A stretch of 47,341 nucleotides of DNA from Gemmatimonadota bacterium. Lineage in GTDB: Bacteria; Gemmatimonadota; Gemmatimonadetes; Gemmatimonadales; Gemmatimonadaceae. Shown here one piece after another: positions 10,517 through 17,624 of this stretch. Every line of letters starts with the position of its first letter. Position 1 is the stretch's first letter. The translations under genes and the position numbers were made by a program. The notes below the pieces were generated by a model that was given only the letters and a program-made list of their open reading frames with translations, ran no database searches and was not told the DNA's origin. The DNA lies in the NCBI GenBank assembly GCA_003221805.1, contig QHUA01000002.1, positions 24,300-71,640 on the forward strand. The letters are read 5' to 3'.

Positions 10517-12208
10517 ATGTACAGACGTCCATCACACACACTGAGTAAATCGATGAATCGTCCCATCCGCCTGCTCTCCTTTCTGTTTATCAGCTCGTTA
10601 TCCGTTGGCGGCGCTTACGCGCAGACTGGAACCACTTCTGCCCGTATTACCCCAGAGGAGATCGATGCGCATCTGCGCTTCCTTTCTTCCGATCTCCTCG
10701 AGGGGCGTGCCCCGGCGACGCGCGGCGGCCGAATCGCCGAAGAATACGTCGCTTCCCAGCTCAAAACCTTTGGGGTAAAACCTGGGGTCGGCGACACTTC
10801 CTACTTCCAGCGCGTTCCGATCGACGTTGTAAAGGCCGACCCGAAGACCATCAAAGTCACCGCATCTGGCAAGGCGAACGCCAACCTGCGATTCACCGAT
10901 GATGTCGTGGTGTGGCCGGGCTCAGCGACCGATGCCAGCAGCGCACACGGAGAGTTGGTGTTCGTGGGGTATGGCGCGACGGCCCCCGAGTACAAGTGGG
11001 ACGATTTCAAGGGCACCGACGTTCGGGGCAAGATCCTACTTGTCCTGGTGAATGATCCGCCGGCTACCGCCGCCGAGCCGAATCTCTTCGGCGGCAAGGC
11101 GATGACCTACTACGGTCGCTGGACGTACAAATACGAGGAAGCAGAGCGCCGCGGCGCCGCCGGAATGCTGATCGTGCACACGACAGCGGCCGCGAGCTAT
11201 CCGTGGCAGGTGGTCGTCGGCTCGAACTCGGTCGAGCATCGTTTACTGCCGCGCCCGTCCAACGCTCCCGCGCCGATTGGGGTGCGGGGATGGATCACCG
11301 ACAGCGCTGCGACCGCCTTGCTCGCCCAGGCTGGATTGAGCATGGCGACGCTGCGAAAGCAAGCCGAGTCCCGCGATTTCCGTCCCGTTTCGACGGGCAT
11401 CATCATCGATGCATCGATGCAGAACAGTCTCCAGCACATGTCGTCGAACAATGTGATCGGACTGGTGCGTGGAATAGACCCGAAGGTGCGCGACGAGTAC
11501 GTCGTGTATAGCGCGCACTGGGATCACCTCGGCATTGGTCCCGTCGTCAACGGCGACTCGATCTACAACGGCGCTGCCGACAATGCATCAGGGGTGGCAA
11601 GCGTTCTTGCCATCGCGCACGCCGCCGCCGAGGGCGTGAAGCCGCGCCGCTCCCAACTTTTCCTCTTCGTGACCGCTGAGGAATCGGGATTGCTTGGCTC
11701 ACAGTACTTTGGCGAGCACCCCACCGTTCCCGCTGCGAAGATCGTCGCCGCGCTCAATATGGACATCGTGCCGCTCAATGGACGCGTGCGTGATCTCAAT
11801 GTGACGGGCGAGAACAAGAGCTCGCTCGGCCCGGAGCTGGCGCGACTCGTGCGCGCCGATGGAATCCGGCTGACGCCGGACGCGCATCCCGAAGCCGGTC
11901 ACTTCTACCGCTCCGATCACTTCTCCTTCGCCAAAGTCGGTATTCCTTCCGTCTCCATCGGTGGCGGCGACGACTATCTGGGGCGGCCGAGCGGCTGGGG
12001 ACTGCAACAGTCGGAAGACTACACGGCGCACCGTTACCACCAGCCCTCCGACGAGTATCGACCGGATTTCGATCTAACCGGCGCAGTCCAGCTCGCTGAG
12101 ATCGTCTACCGCTTCGGCGCCAGCATCGCTAACGCGGAGTCGGTGCCCACCTGGAACGCGGACGCGGAGTTCAAGGTGCTGCGCGACGCTTCACGGAAAG
12201 GACTCTGA
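10517..12208 (+). CDS. M28 family zinc peptidase with PA domain, secreted
   Basis: After a signal peptide ending near G-A-Y-A-Q, residues ~130-290 hold a protease-associated insert (Y-K-W-D-D-F-K-G-T-D-V-R-G-K-I-L). The M28 metal-site residues follow: H334 (H-W-D-H-L-G), D355 (A-D-N-A-S-G), E388/E389 (A-E-E-S-G) and a late His in S-D-H-F-S-F. These enzymes are periplasmic or secreted aminopeptidases or carboxypeptidases. The ATG at 10517 has GGGGGAGG five bases upstream. An ATG at 10553 starts directly at the signal peptide and remains possible, because TATAAT at 10513-10518 could instead be a -10 box. It is divergent from the patatin-like gene. Confidence 0.88.
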   Translation: MYRRPSHTLSKSMNRPIRLLSFLFISSLSVGGAYAQTGTTSARITPEEIDAHLRFLSSDLLEGRAPATRGGRIAEEYVASQLKTFGVKPGVGDTSYFQRVPIDVVKADPKTIKVTASGKANANLRFTDDVVVWPGSATDASSAHGELVFVGYGATAPEYKWDDFKGTDVRGKILLVLVNDPPATAAEPNLFGGKAMTYYGRWTYKYEEAERRGAAGMLIVHTTAAASYPWQVVVGSNSVEHRLLPRPSNAPAPIGVRGWITDSAATALLAQAGLSMATLRKQAESRDFRPVSTGIIIDASMQNSLQHMSSNNVIGLVRGIDPKVRDEYVVYSAHWDHLGIGPVVNGDSIYNGAADNASGVASVLAIAHAAAEGVKPRRSQLFLFVTAEESGLLGSQYFGEHPTVPAAKIVAALNMDIVPLNGRVRDLNVTGENKSSLGPELARLVRADGIRLTPDAHPEAGHFYRSDHFSFAKVGIPSVSIGGGDDYLGRPSGWGLQQSEDYTAHRYHQPSDEYRPDFDLTGAVQLAEIVYRFGASIANAESVPTWNADAEFKVLRDASRKGL

Positions 12209-12227
12209 GCTCCGTCGGGAGCTCGCC

Positions 12228-13442
12228 ATGGTGAAGAAACGCGTAGACACGCAGCGCGATCCGCTCCTCGCCTTTCGCGAGGAGTTTCCGATTCTGGCGA
12301 ATACGAATTATCTCGTCTCGAACTCGCTCGGCCCGATGCCGCGCGCGGTTCCGGAGAAGCTCGCGGAATACGCACGCGACTGGGGTGACCTCGGCGTGAA
12401 GGCGTGGAATCGTGGCTGGTGGGAGCTGCCGGTCACGGTCGGCGACGAGATCGCGCCCCTCATCAACGCCGACAGCGGCGAAATCGTGATGATGCCCAAC
12501 GTCACCATAGCCCAGACGGCGGTGCTGTCGTCGATCGATTTTCCGAAAGACCGCGACACTGTGGTGATGACGGAGCTGGATTTCCCGTCTGTTCGCTACG
12601 CCTACGCCGAGATGGCCCAGCGGCTGGGCGCTCGCGTCGTCAGTGTGCGGTCGGACGATGGGATAGGGATCGACATCGACAAGTTGTTGCAAGCCATCGA
12701 CGAAAGGACACGGCTGGTTGCGGTCTCGCACGTCCTTTTTCGCAGCGCCTATCTGCAGGATGTCGATGCGATTTGCCGGCGAGCGCACGAGATGGGTGCG
12801 CTCGTCTCGCTGGATTCTTTTCACGCCGTCGGCATCGTGCCGGTTGACGTGAAACGGAGCAAGCCCGATTTTCTGACCGGTGGCGTACTCAAGTGGTTGT
12901 GCGGTGGACCGGGCGCCTGCTTCCTTTACGTGAGCCCGACGGTCCGCGATCAGCTCAAGCCGGCACTTACCGGCTGGCAGGCGCACTCGCGCCCTTTCGC
13001 CTTCGAATCAGAAATGGAGTACACCACCGGTGCCTTCCGCTGGTTGAACGGCACTCCGGTCATTCCCGCGCTCTACGTTGCCGCCGAAGGGCCCCGGATT
13101 CTGCGACGCGCCGGCATCCCGGCGATCAGGGACAAAAGTCTTCGCCTCACCTCGCGCCTGATCGAGCTCGCCGACGGGCGCGGCTATACCGTGAATGCGC
13201 CGCGCGATCCCCAAAAGCGCGGAGGAACGGTTGCTTTGGATGTTCCGCACGGCTACGAGGTCACGCAACATCTGCTGTCGCGGAACATACTGGTCGACTA
13301 TCGCGTAGGCGCTGGTATCAGGATTGCGCCTCACTTCTTCACCAGGGAGGACGAATTGGAGGAGGTGATTTTCGAGATCGACACCGCACTCGAGAGCGGG
13401 AGTTGGCAGCGTTTTTCTGAGAAGATCGCTGTCGTTACCTGA
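12228..13442 (+). CDS. Kynureninase-like aminotransferase class V fold PLP enzyme
   Basis: The 404-aa fold-type I PLP enzyme has its probable Schiff-base lysine at K222 in T-G-G-V-L-K-W-L-C-G-G-P-G. The preceding S-L-D-S-F-H-A-V-G-I-V-P-V-D-V and the following G-W-Q-A-H-S-R-P-F-A-F resemble kynureninase (KynU), which cleaves kynurenine to anthranilate and alanine. No other kynurenine-pathway gene is nearby, so other class V activities (cysteine desulfurase-like or isopenicillin epimerase-like) remain possible. It starts 19 bases after the M28 peptidase and is probably cotranscribed with it. Confidence 0.75.
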   Translation: MVKKRVDTQRDPLLAFREEFPILANTNYLVSNSLGPMPRAVPEKLAEYARDWGDLGVKAWNRGWWELPVTVGDEIAPLINADSGEIVMMPNVTIAQTAVLSSIDFPKDRDTVVMTELDFPSVRYAYAEMAQRLGARVVSVRSDDGIGIDIDKLLQAIDERTRLVAVSHVLFRSAYLQDVDAICRRAHEMGALVSLDSFHAVGIVPVDVKRSKPDFLTGGVLKWLCGGPGACFLYVSPTVRDQLKPALTGWQAHSRPFAFESEMEYTTGAFRWLNGTPVIPALYVAAEGPRILRRAGIPAIRDKSLRLTSRLIELADGRGYTVNAPRDPQKRGGTVALDVPHGYEVTQHLLSRNILVDYRVGAGIRIAPHFFTREDELEEVIFEIDTALESGSWQRFSEKIAVVT

Positions 13443-13469
13443 GCCGTGCTGACCCTCGATGTTACTACC

Positions 13470-13499
13470 TTGAACAAAGCAATGTCTAAAGAGTACAAT
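13470..13499 (+). promoter_or_regulatory. Candidate sigma-70-type promoter for the TPR-ABC operon
   Basis: TTGAAC (13470-13475) and TACAAT (13494-13499) are separated by 18 bases, 36 bases upstream of the first TPR gene, which has GGAGGG nine bases before its ATG. It was found by eye, with no experimental support. Confidence 0.45.
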
Positions 13500-13534
13500 A
13501 GACTTATACTCGACTCCTCGGAGGGTGCGTAGCG

Positions 13535-14584
13535 ATGCCAACACCTTTTTTGAGTTCTGAAGAGTACGACGAAAGAGCGCATCAGCTGTATAACGAAGGA
13601 CAGTATGACGAAGCTCTGGACGTACTTCGAGAGGGACTCGGCCTCTATCCGAATTCGGTGGAGCTCCACATAGGAGTTGGCTACGCACACCACGCCCGCG
13701 AAGAATACGCCTGGGCCAGACGCAGCTTCGAGGAAGCGCTAGTCCTCGATCCCGATCACGAGGATGCGCTCGCCGGACTTGGCGAGACCCTTCTGAAATT
13801 CGGTCAGGAAGAGCAGGCGCTGCGAAGCTTCAGACATACTTTGGAATTAGGCTATCAGGACGATGTGGAGCTGATGCTCCAGATCGGACGCGCGCTGTTT
13901 CGCGAAGGGTTGATAGAGGAATCAAAGCAATTCTTCGAGATCGCCGCGCAACAGACACCCGACGCTGCCGAAGCCATCTCGTGCATCGGTTACGCCGAGC
14001 ACAGGCTCGGCAACGATGAATCGGCGATTTCCACGCTACGGCGCGCGCTGCAGATGGATCCCGATCACACCGAAGCTCGCATCTACCTCGGCAACATTTT
14101 CTACGATCGCGGCGATTACGAGGCGGCGCTCTACCATCTCGATCGCTCGACGCCGGAAGATCACTGGGACGAGCTCGGGATCTGGAGACTGATCGAGCTC
14201 AAGAAAATGATCTATCGTCTGCGCGACAACGATCCCGAGCTGCGTCCGTGGGAGGACAGGCTGCGCGATCTGTCGGGCGAGCTGGACGACATCGACGAGA
14301 TGCTGGCCGAGATCGAGGCCAAGGCGATGGATGCAGCGCAAAGCGAGGCGAAAGGGCAGCTCGAGCTGTTCGGGGCGCTCCTTTCCAGCTTCGCCGATGT
14401 AAAAACGCCCGAGTCACACCGCATCAAGACCGACGATGGCAACACATTTGAAGGGACGTGGGAGGAAATCGTCGACAAGATGCGCAATGCAAATTGCCTC
14501 AAGGAAAGTCCAAAACCGGAGCAGGATGCAGAGAGCTTCATTCGACGTAGCGCGGATGCTGGGCTTTTGCGCATCCTGAGATGA
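13535..14584 (+). CDS. Tetratricopeptide repeat protein
   Basis: The 349-aa soluble protein has about six TPR units over residues ~8-200, for example Y-D-E-A-L-D-V-L-R-E-G-L-G-L-Y-P-N-S and A-R-R-S-F-E-E-A-L-V-L-D-P-D-H. A charged helical C-terminal half follows, rich in E, D and A. There is no signal peptide or membrane segment, so it is probably a cytoplasmic scaffold. Its stop overlaps the next gene's ATG (ATGA). It heads an operon with a membrane-anchored TPR protein and an ABC transporter, which suggests a shared complex. The partner is unknown. Confidence 0.85.
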   Translation: MPTPFLSSEEYDERAHQLYNEGQYDEALDVLREGLGLYPNSVELHIGVGYAHHAREEYAWARRSFEEALVLDPDHEDALAGLGETLLKFGQEEQALRSFRHTLELGYQDDVELMLQIGRALFREGLIEESKQFFEIAAQQTPDAAEAISCIGYAEHRLGNDESAISTLRRALQMDPDHTEARIYLGNIFYDRGDYEAALYHLDRSTPEDHWDELGIWRLIELKKMIYRLRDNDPELRPWEDRLRDLSGELDDIDEMLAEIEAKAMDAAQSEAKGQLELFGALLSSFADVKTPESHRIKTDDGNTFEGTWEEIVDKMRNANCLKESPKPEQDAESFIRRSADAGLLRILR

Positions 14585-15780
14585 GCCCTCAGAACACACC
14601 GGGGGCGCTCGCCTCGCTCAATGGCGTGCGCCCCGTTCTGGCTCATTTCGAGACGCCCCGCTCGGCTGAGGATCTCGCCGCCGATATCATCGATCTCTGG
14701 ACCGGCGCCGAAGGAGCGCTGCAGGCGCTCGTAGGAAATTCCTCACTCACCGGACAACAGCTCATTCGCGCGGCACGTCAGGCCGAAGTGATCACTCTCG
14801 ACCAGGCGCACTCGTTGCTCGAGTTCCTCGCCGCCCGCGATCGAGCCAATCGAACCAGCTACAAGCCGACGCAAGCGGATGGCGACGCAGCGGTCGACGG
14901 TTTCAGAGCCCTCGAGTCCGCGCTCACCGGAGCCGCTCCGGTGAAGCGCCCGACGCCGTCGAGTCCATTGCAGGCGGCGTACACTCCACGCCAACAGCGT
15001 CCAGCGACTCCGCCGCCACCGCCACCAGTCTCTCCCTACGCACCACCGTCCGCTGGTGGTGGATATCGTCAACCGCCCGCATATGCCGGTCGGAAGATGG
15101 CTGGTCCGCCGACAATCGAGCTGCCCGGCGCGTTCATGTCGGAAGGCCCCGGCACCGGCAAGACTCCTCCTACATCCGGCGGAGTCGGTCGCGGTCAGGT
15201 CGAGCACGCGCTCGCCGCGGCTCAAAGCAGAAGTGTTTTCCAAAGAGTCTCCACTCCGGTCTGGATTGCCATTGGCGCTGTCATCGTACTGATCGTCGGC
15301 GGCTTTCTCCTTTTCGGCCGCGGATCCAGCAACGGTGACAACCTGACCACCGGCATCGACGCAATGCGGAATGGACAACTCGAGCGAGCTCGCGGTGAAT
15401 TCGCCAAGGCGGTGAAGGCAGATCCAAACGCAGCTACTCCGCACGTATTTCTGGCGCGGCTCTCGCGCGATCAGGGCGATCTTGCGACAGCGCGCGCCGA
15501 GCTCGACACGGCTTTGCGATTGGACCCGAGCAATGCGATTGCGCTGCGCGAGATGGGCTTGGTCCTGTTCTCGAGCCGCCAGTACGATCTCGCCCGCAGA
15601 TTCTTCATTCGGTCGGTTCAGGCAAACCCGCAGGACCGTGCCGCGCAGGGTTATCTGGGCTGCTCACTGATGCGAGTCAATCGCGTACAGGAAGGAACGA
15701 ATTTCATCAACAAAGCGGGCAATGGCCCTTGGACGTCGTGCCTGGCGCCAGCGACCACAGCGCCGCCCGCGCCATTGTGA
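14581..15780 (+). CDS. Membrane-anchored TPR protein with proline-rich linker
   Basis: The 399-aa protein has a helical N-terminal domain (~1-110), a low-complexity Pro-rich linker (~120-185, including a run of six prolines), a single membrane segment (~227-245, V-W-I-A-I-G-A-V-I-V-L-I-V-G-G) and a C-terminal TPR domain (~255-385). With no cleavable signal peptide it probably spans the inner membrane once, with the TPR domain on the far side. It overlaps the upstream TPR gene (ATGA) and the downstream ABC ATPase gene (GTGA), so the four genes are translationally coupled. No named family was recognised beyond TPR. Confidence 0.78.
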   Translation: MSPQNTPGALASLNGVRPVLAHFETPRSAEDLAADIIDLWTGAEGALQALVGNSSLTGQQLIRAARQAEVITLDQAHSLLEFLAARDRANRTSYKPTQADGDAAVDGFRALESALTGAAPVKRPTPSSPLQAAYTPRQQRPATPPPPPPVSPYAPPSAGGGYRQPPAYAGRKMAGPPTIELPGAFMSEGPGTGKTPPTSGGVGRGQVEHALAAAQSRSVFQRVSTPVWIAIGAVIVLIVGGFLLFGRGSSNGDNLTTGIDAMRNGQLERARGEFAKAVKADPNAATPHVFLARLSRDQGDLATARAELDTALRLDPSNAIALREMGLVLFSSRQYDLARRFFIRSVQANPQDRAAQGYLGCSLMRVNRVQEGTNFINKAGNGPWTSCLAPATTAPPAPL

Positions 15781-16688
15781 TCGAATTCAAAAACGTCGGG
15801 AAGACTTACAGATCACTCCTCGGCAACTCCGTAAAAGCGGTCGAGGAGTTTTCGTTGGTGGTCGCCAAGGGCGAGATACTCGGCATCGCCGGTCCCAACG
15901 GCGCCGGCAAAACAACGCTCATCGCCATGATGCTTGGCTATCTGCGGCCGACGGCAGGGACCGTGGAGATCGACGGCTTGTCCGCCCGCCATTACGTCGA
16001 GCGCAACGGCATCGGTTACCTGTCGGAGCTCGTCGCCATTCCACCGAAATGGCGCGCGTACACTGCTCTCGTGCGCTACGCCACGCTGGCGGGGATTCCT
16101 GACGGCGAGATACATCAGCGCGTCGGCTACGTTATCGAGCTGCTCGGACTCTCCGAGCATCGCGACAAAAAAGTGAAAGCGCTGTCCAAGGGAAATCTGC
16201 AGCGGCTCGGTCTGGCGCAGGCTCTCTTGCGTGACGAGAAAATCCTGGTTCTCGACGAACCGACGCACGGGCTGGATCCCGTTTGGACGCAACGCTTCCG
16301 CGACATCGTCGACGGTTTGCGCCGGCCCGATCGAACGATTCTCATCGCATCGCACAACCTCGACGAGCTGCAGCGGCTCGCCGATCGCGTCGCGATTATC
16401 GACCGCGGACGACTGCAACGGCTGGTCAGCACCGGTTACGAGCACGCGACTCCGGCGATGACCCGTTTTCGGATTGCGGTCGCGCGCGGGCACGAGCTCG
16501 TTCGCGCGGCGCTCCCCCAGGCCGAAGAAGCCGGGCGCGACGAATTCAACGTGACTGTGCACAGCATTCAGGAGCTGAACTCGACGCTGGCCAATCTGAT
16601 CGCCCAGGGAGTACTGGTTGCGAGCGTAGTGCCCGAGCACTCCGTGCTGGAGCAGCAGTTCAGAGAGGCGGTGGGAGAATCTTCATGA
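15777..16688 (+). CDS. ABC transporter ATP-binding protein
   Basis: The 303-aa ABC ATPase has Walker A G-P-N-G-A-G-K-T (39-46), signature L-S-K-G-N-L-Q-R, Walker B I-L-V-L-D-E-P and a switch His in A-S-H-N-L. The C-terminal ~80 residues form an accessory domain, as in multidrug/CcmA-like exporters of the ABC-2 class. I start at the GTG at 15777, which overlaps the previous stop (GTGA) and lies just before the first conserved residues. An upstream in-frame extension would overlap the TPR gene by 50 bases. It pairs with the ABC-2 permease encoded next. The substrate is unknown. Confidence 0.88.
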   Translation: MIEFKNVGKTYRSLLGNSVKAVEEFSLVVAKGEILGIAGPNGAGKTTLIAMMLGYLRPTAGTVEIDGLSARHYVERNGIGYLSELVAIPPKWRAYTALVRYATLAGIPDGEIHQRVGYVIELLGLSEHRDKKVKALSKGNLQRLGLAQALLRDEKILVLDEPTHGLDPVWTQRFRDIVDGLRRPDRTILIASHNLDELQRLADRVAIIDRGRLQRLVSTGYEHATPAMTRFRIAVARGHELVRAALPQAEEAGRDEFNVTVHSIQELNSTLANLIAQGVLVASVVPEHSVLEQQFREAVGESS

Positions 16689-17410
16689 TCAGTCTGGCGA
16701 AATACTCACTTTGGCAGTTTCGCGACTTCGTTCTCGAGCGGGGCATCGCGATAGTCCTCATCGGCTCGCTCTGGGGCTACGTCATGTTCGAGCCGTTACG
16801 TCGGGCAATGGGCCCGCAGTGGACGGGCGATCAGACGTCGCCGGTGTGGGGGGTCGCGCTGCAGGTTGCGTCGGCAGTGGTGTCGCTTTCCGTGCTCATC
16901 GCCGTCAACGGGATCGTCTCGGGGGACCGCAAAGCCGGCTATTACCGTTTTCTGTTCTCGAAGCCGATAAATCCAGTCATTTACTACGCGCAGCTTTTCG
17001 CGGTTTATATGGTAGGCGTGCTGGTAGCGATGCTGATCCTTTCGGGTTTGTTGCGCACGATTTTTCCAGCCTTCAGCGTCCGCAACTTTCTCCTCTACGC
17101 CGGCCTTATCTACGTGGCCATGGGTGGTATCGGATTCTTCCTCTCCGTTGCGACCCGATACGACTGGCTGACGCTGGCAGTGGTCTGGCTGGGCTCGCGG
17201 ATTCTCCGCAGCGTGTACGGTTCGCGGAACGATTGGCGCAGCAAGGCAGTCGAGCTACTCCCACCCGTCCACAAGCTCGATGAGATGGCAAACTCCTTGA
17301 TCGGAAGAGGGAGCGCTGACACCAGCGATGCAGTGTGGCTCGTCGGCTATGGGCTGGTCTTCTTCGTGCTCGGGTTGGTCATTTTGCGACGGGGATCGCT
17401 CGCAGATTAG
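16685..17410 (+). CDS. ABC-2 type transporter permease
   Basis: The 241-aa protein has about six hydrophobic segments, including I-A-I-V-L-I-G-S-L-W-G-Y, V-V-S-L-S-V-L-I-A-V-N-G-I-V-S and a C-terminal L-V-F-F-V-L-G-L-V-I-L. The motif G-D-R-K-A-G-Y-Y-R-F-L-F-S-K-P-I corresponds to the coupling region of ABC-2 permeases. ATGA overlap with the ATPase gene supports a two-gene transporter. It is the last gene of the operon. The second MITE-like element begins 14 bases after its stop. Confidence 0.82.
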   Translation: MISLAKYSLWQFRDFVLERGIAIVLIGSLWGYVMFEPLRRAMGPQWTGDQTSPVWGVALQVASAVVSLSVLIAVNGIVSGDRKAGYYRFLFSKPINPVIYYAQLFAVYMVGVLVAMLILSGLLRTIFPAFSVRNFLLYAGLIYVAMGGIGFFLSVATRYDWLTLAVVWLGSRILRSVYGSRNDWRSKAVELLPPVHKLDEMANSLIGRGSADTSDAVWLVGYGLVFFVLGLVILRRGSLAD

Positions 17411-17424
17411 AGACTATTCCGAAC

Positions 17425-17606
17425 TACAACTGAACGGGTGCGAGGTGTGAGTGGCGTAGCCGACAGCTTGCAGTTCACGACGTCGGGACGTCACAAGTGG
17501 CATTCACAGGAACACGCCGTGGGCTCACGTCACGGAGACACGTCACGGCGTAGTGAACTGAAAACTCCCAACTAAACTACTCGCACCTCGCACCCGTCCA
17601 GTTGCA
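17425..17606. mobile_element. MITE-like palindromic element, copy 2
   Basis: The left arm reads ACAACTGAACGGGTGCGAGG (continuing TGTGAG). The right end is its near-perfect reverse complement, with single mismatches. Inner arms CAGTTCACGACGTCGGGACG (17471-17490) and ACGTCACGGCGTAGTGAACT (17540-17559) also pair imperfectly. The left half is clearly alignable to copy 1 (9093-9269), including the shared CATTCACAG centre segment. No protein is encoded. It occupies nearly the whole space between the ABC permease and the M16 peptidase. Confidence 0.8.
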
Positions 17607-17624
17607 GTCAAACAACTTTGCGTA

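Noticed and set aside
16283-17410. ABC permease start at 16283 (375 aa)
   Set aside because: The extension is the ABC ATPase gene in another frame and is Arg-rich; the ATGA overlap at 16685 gives a normal permease.
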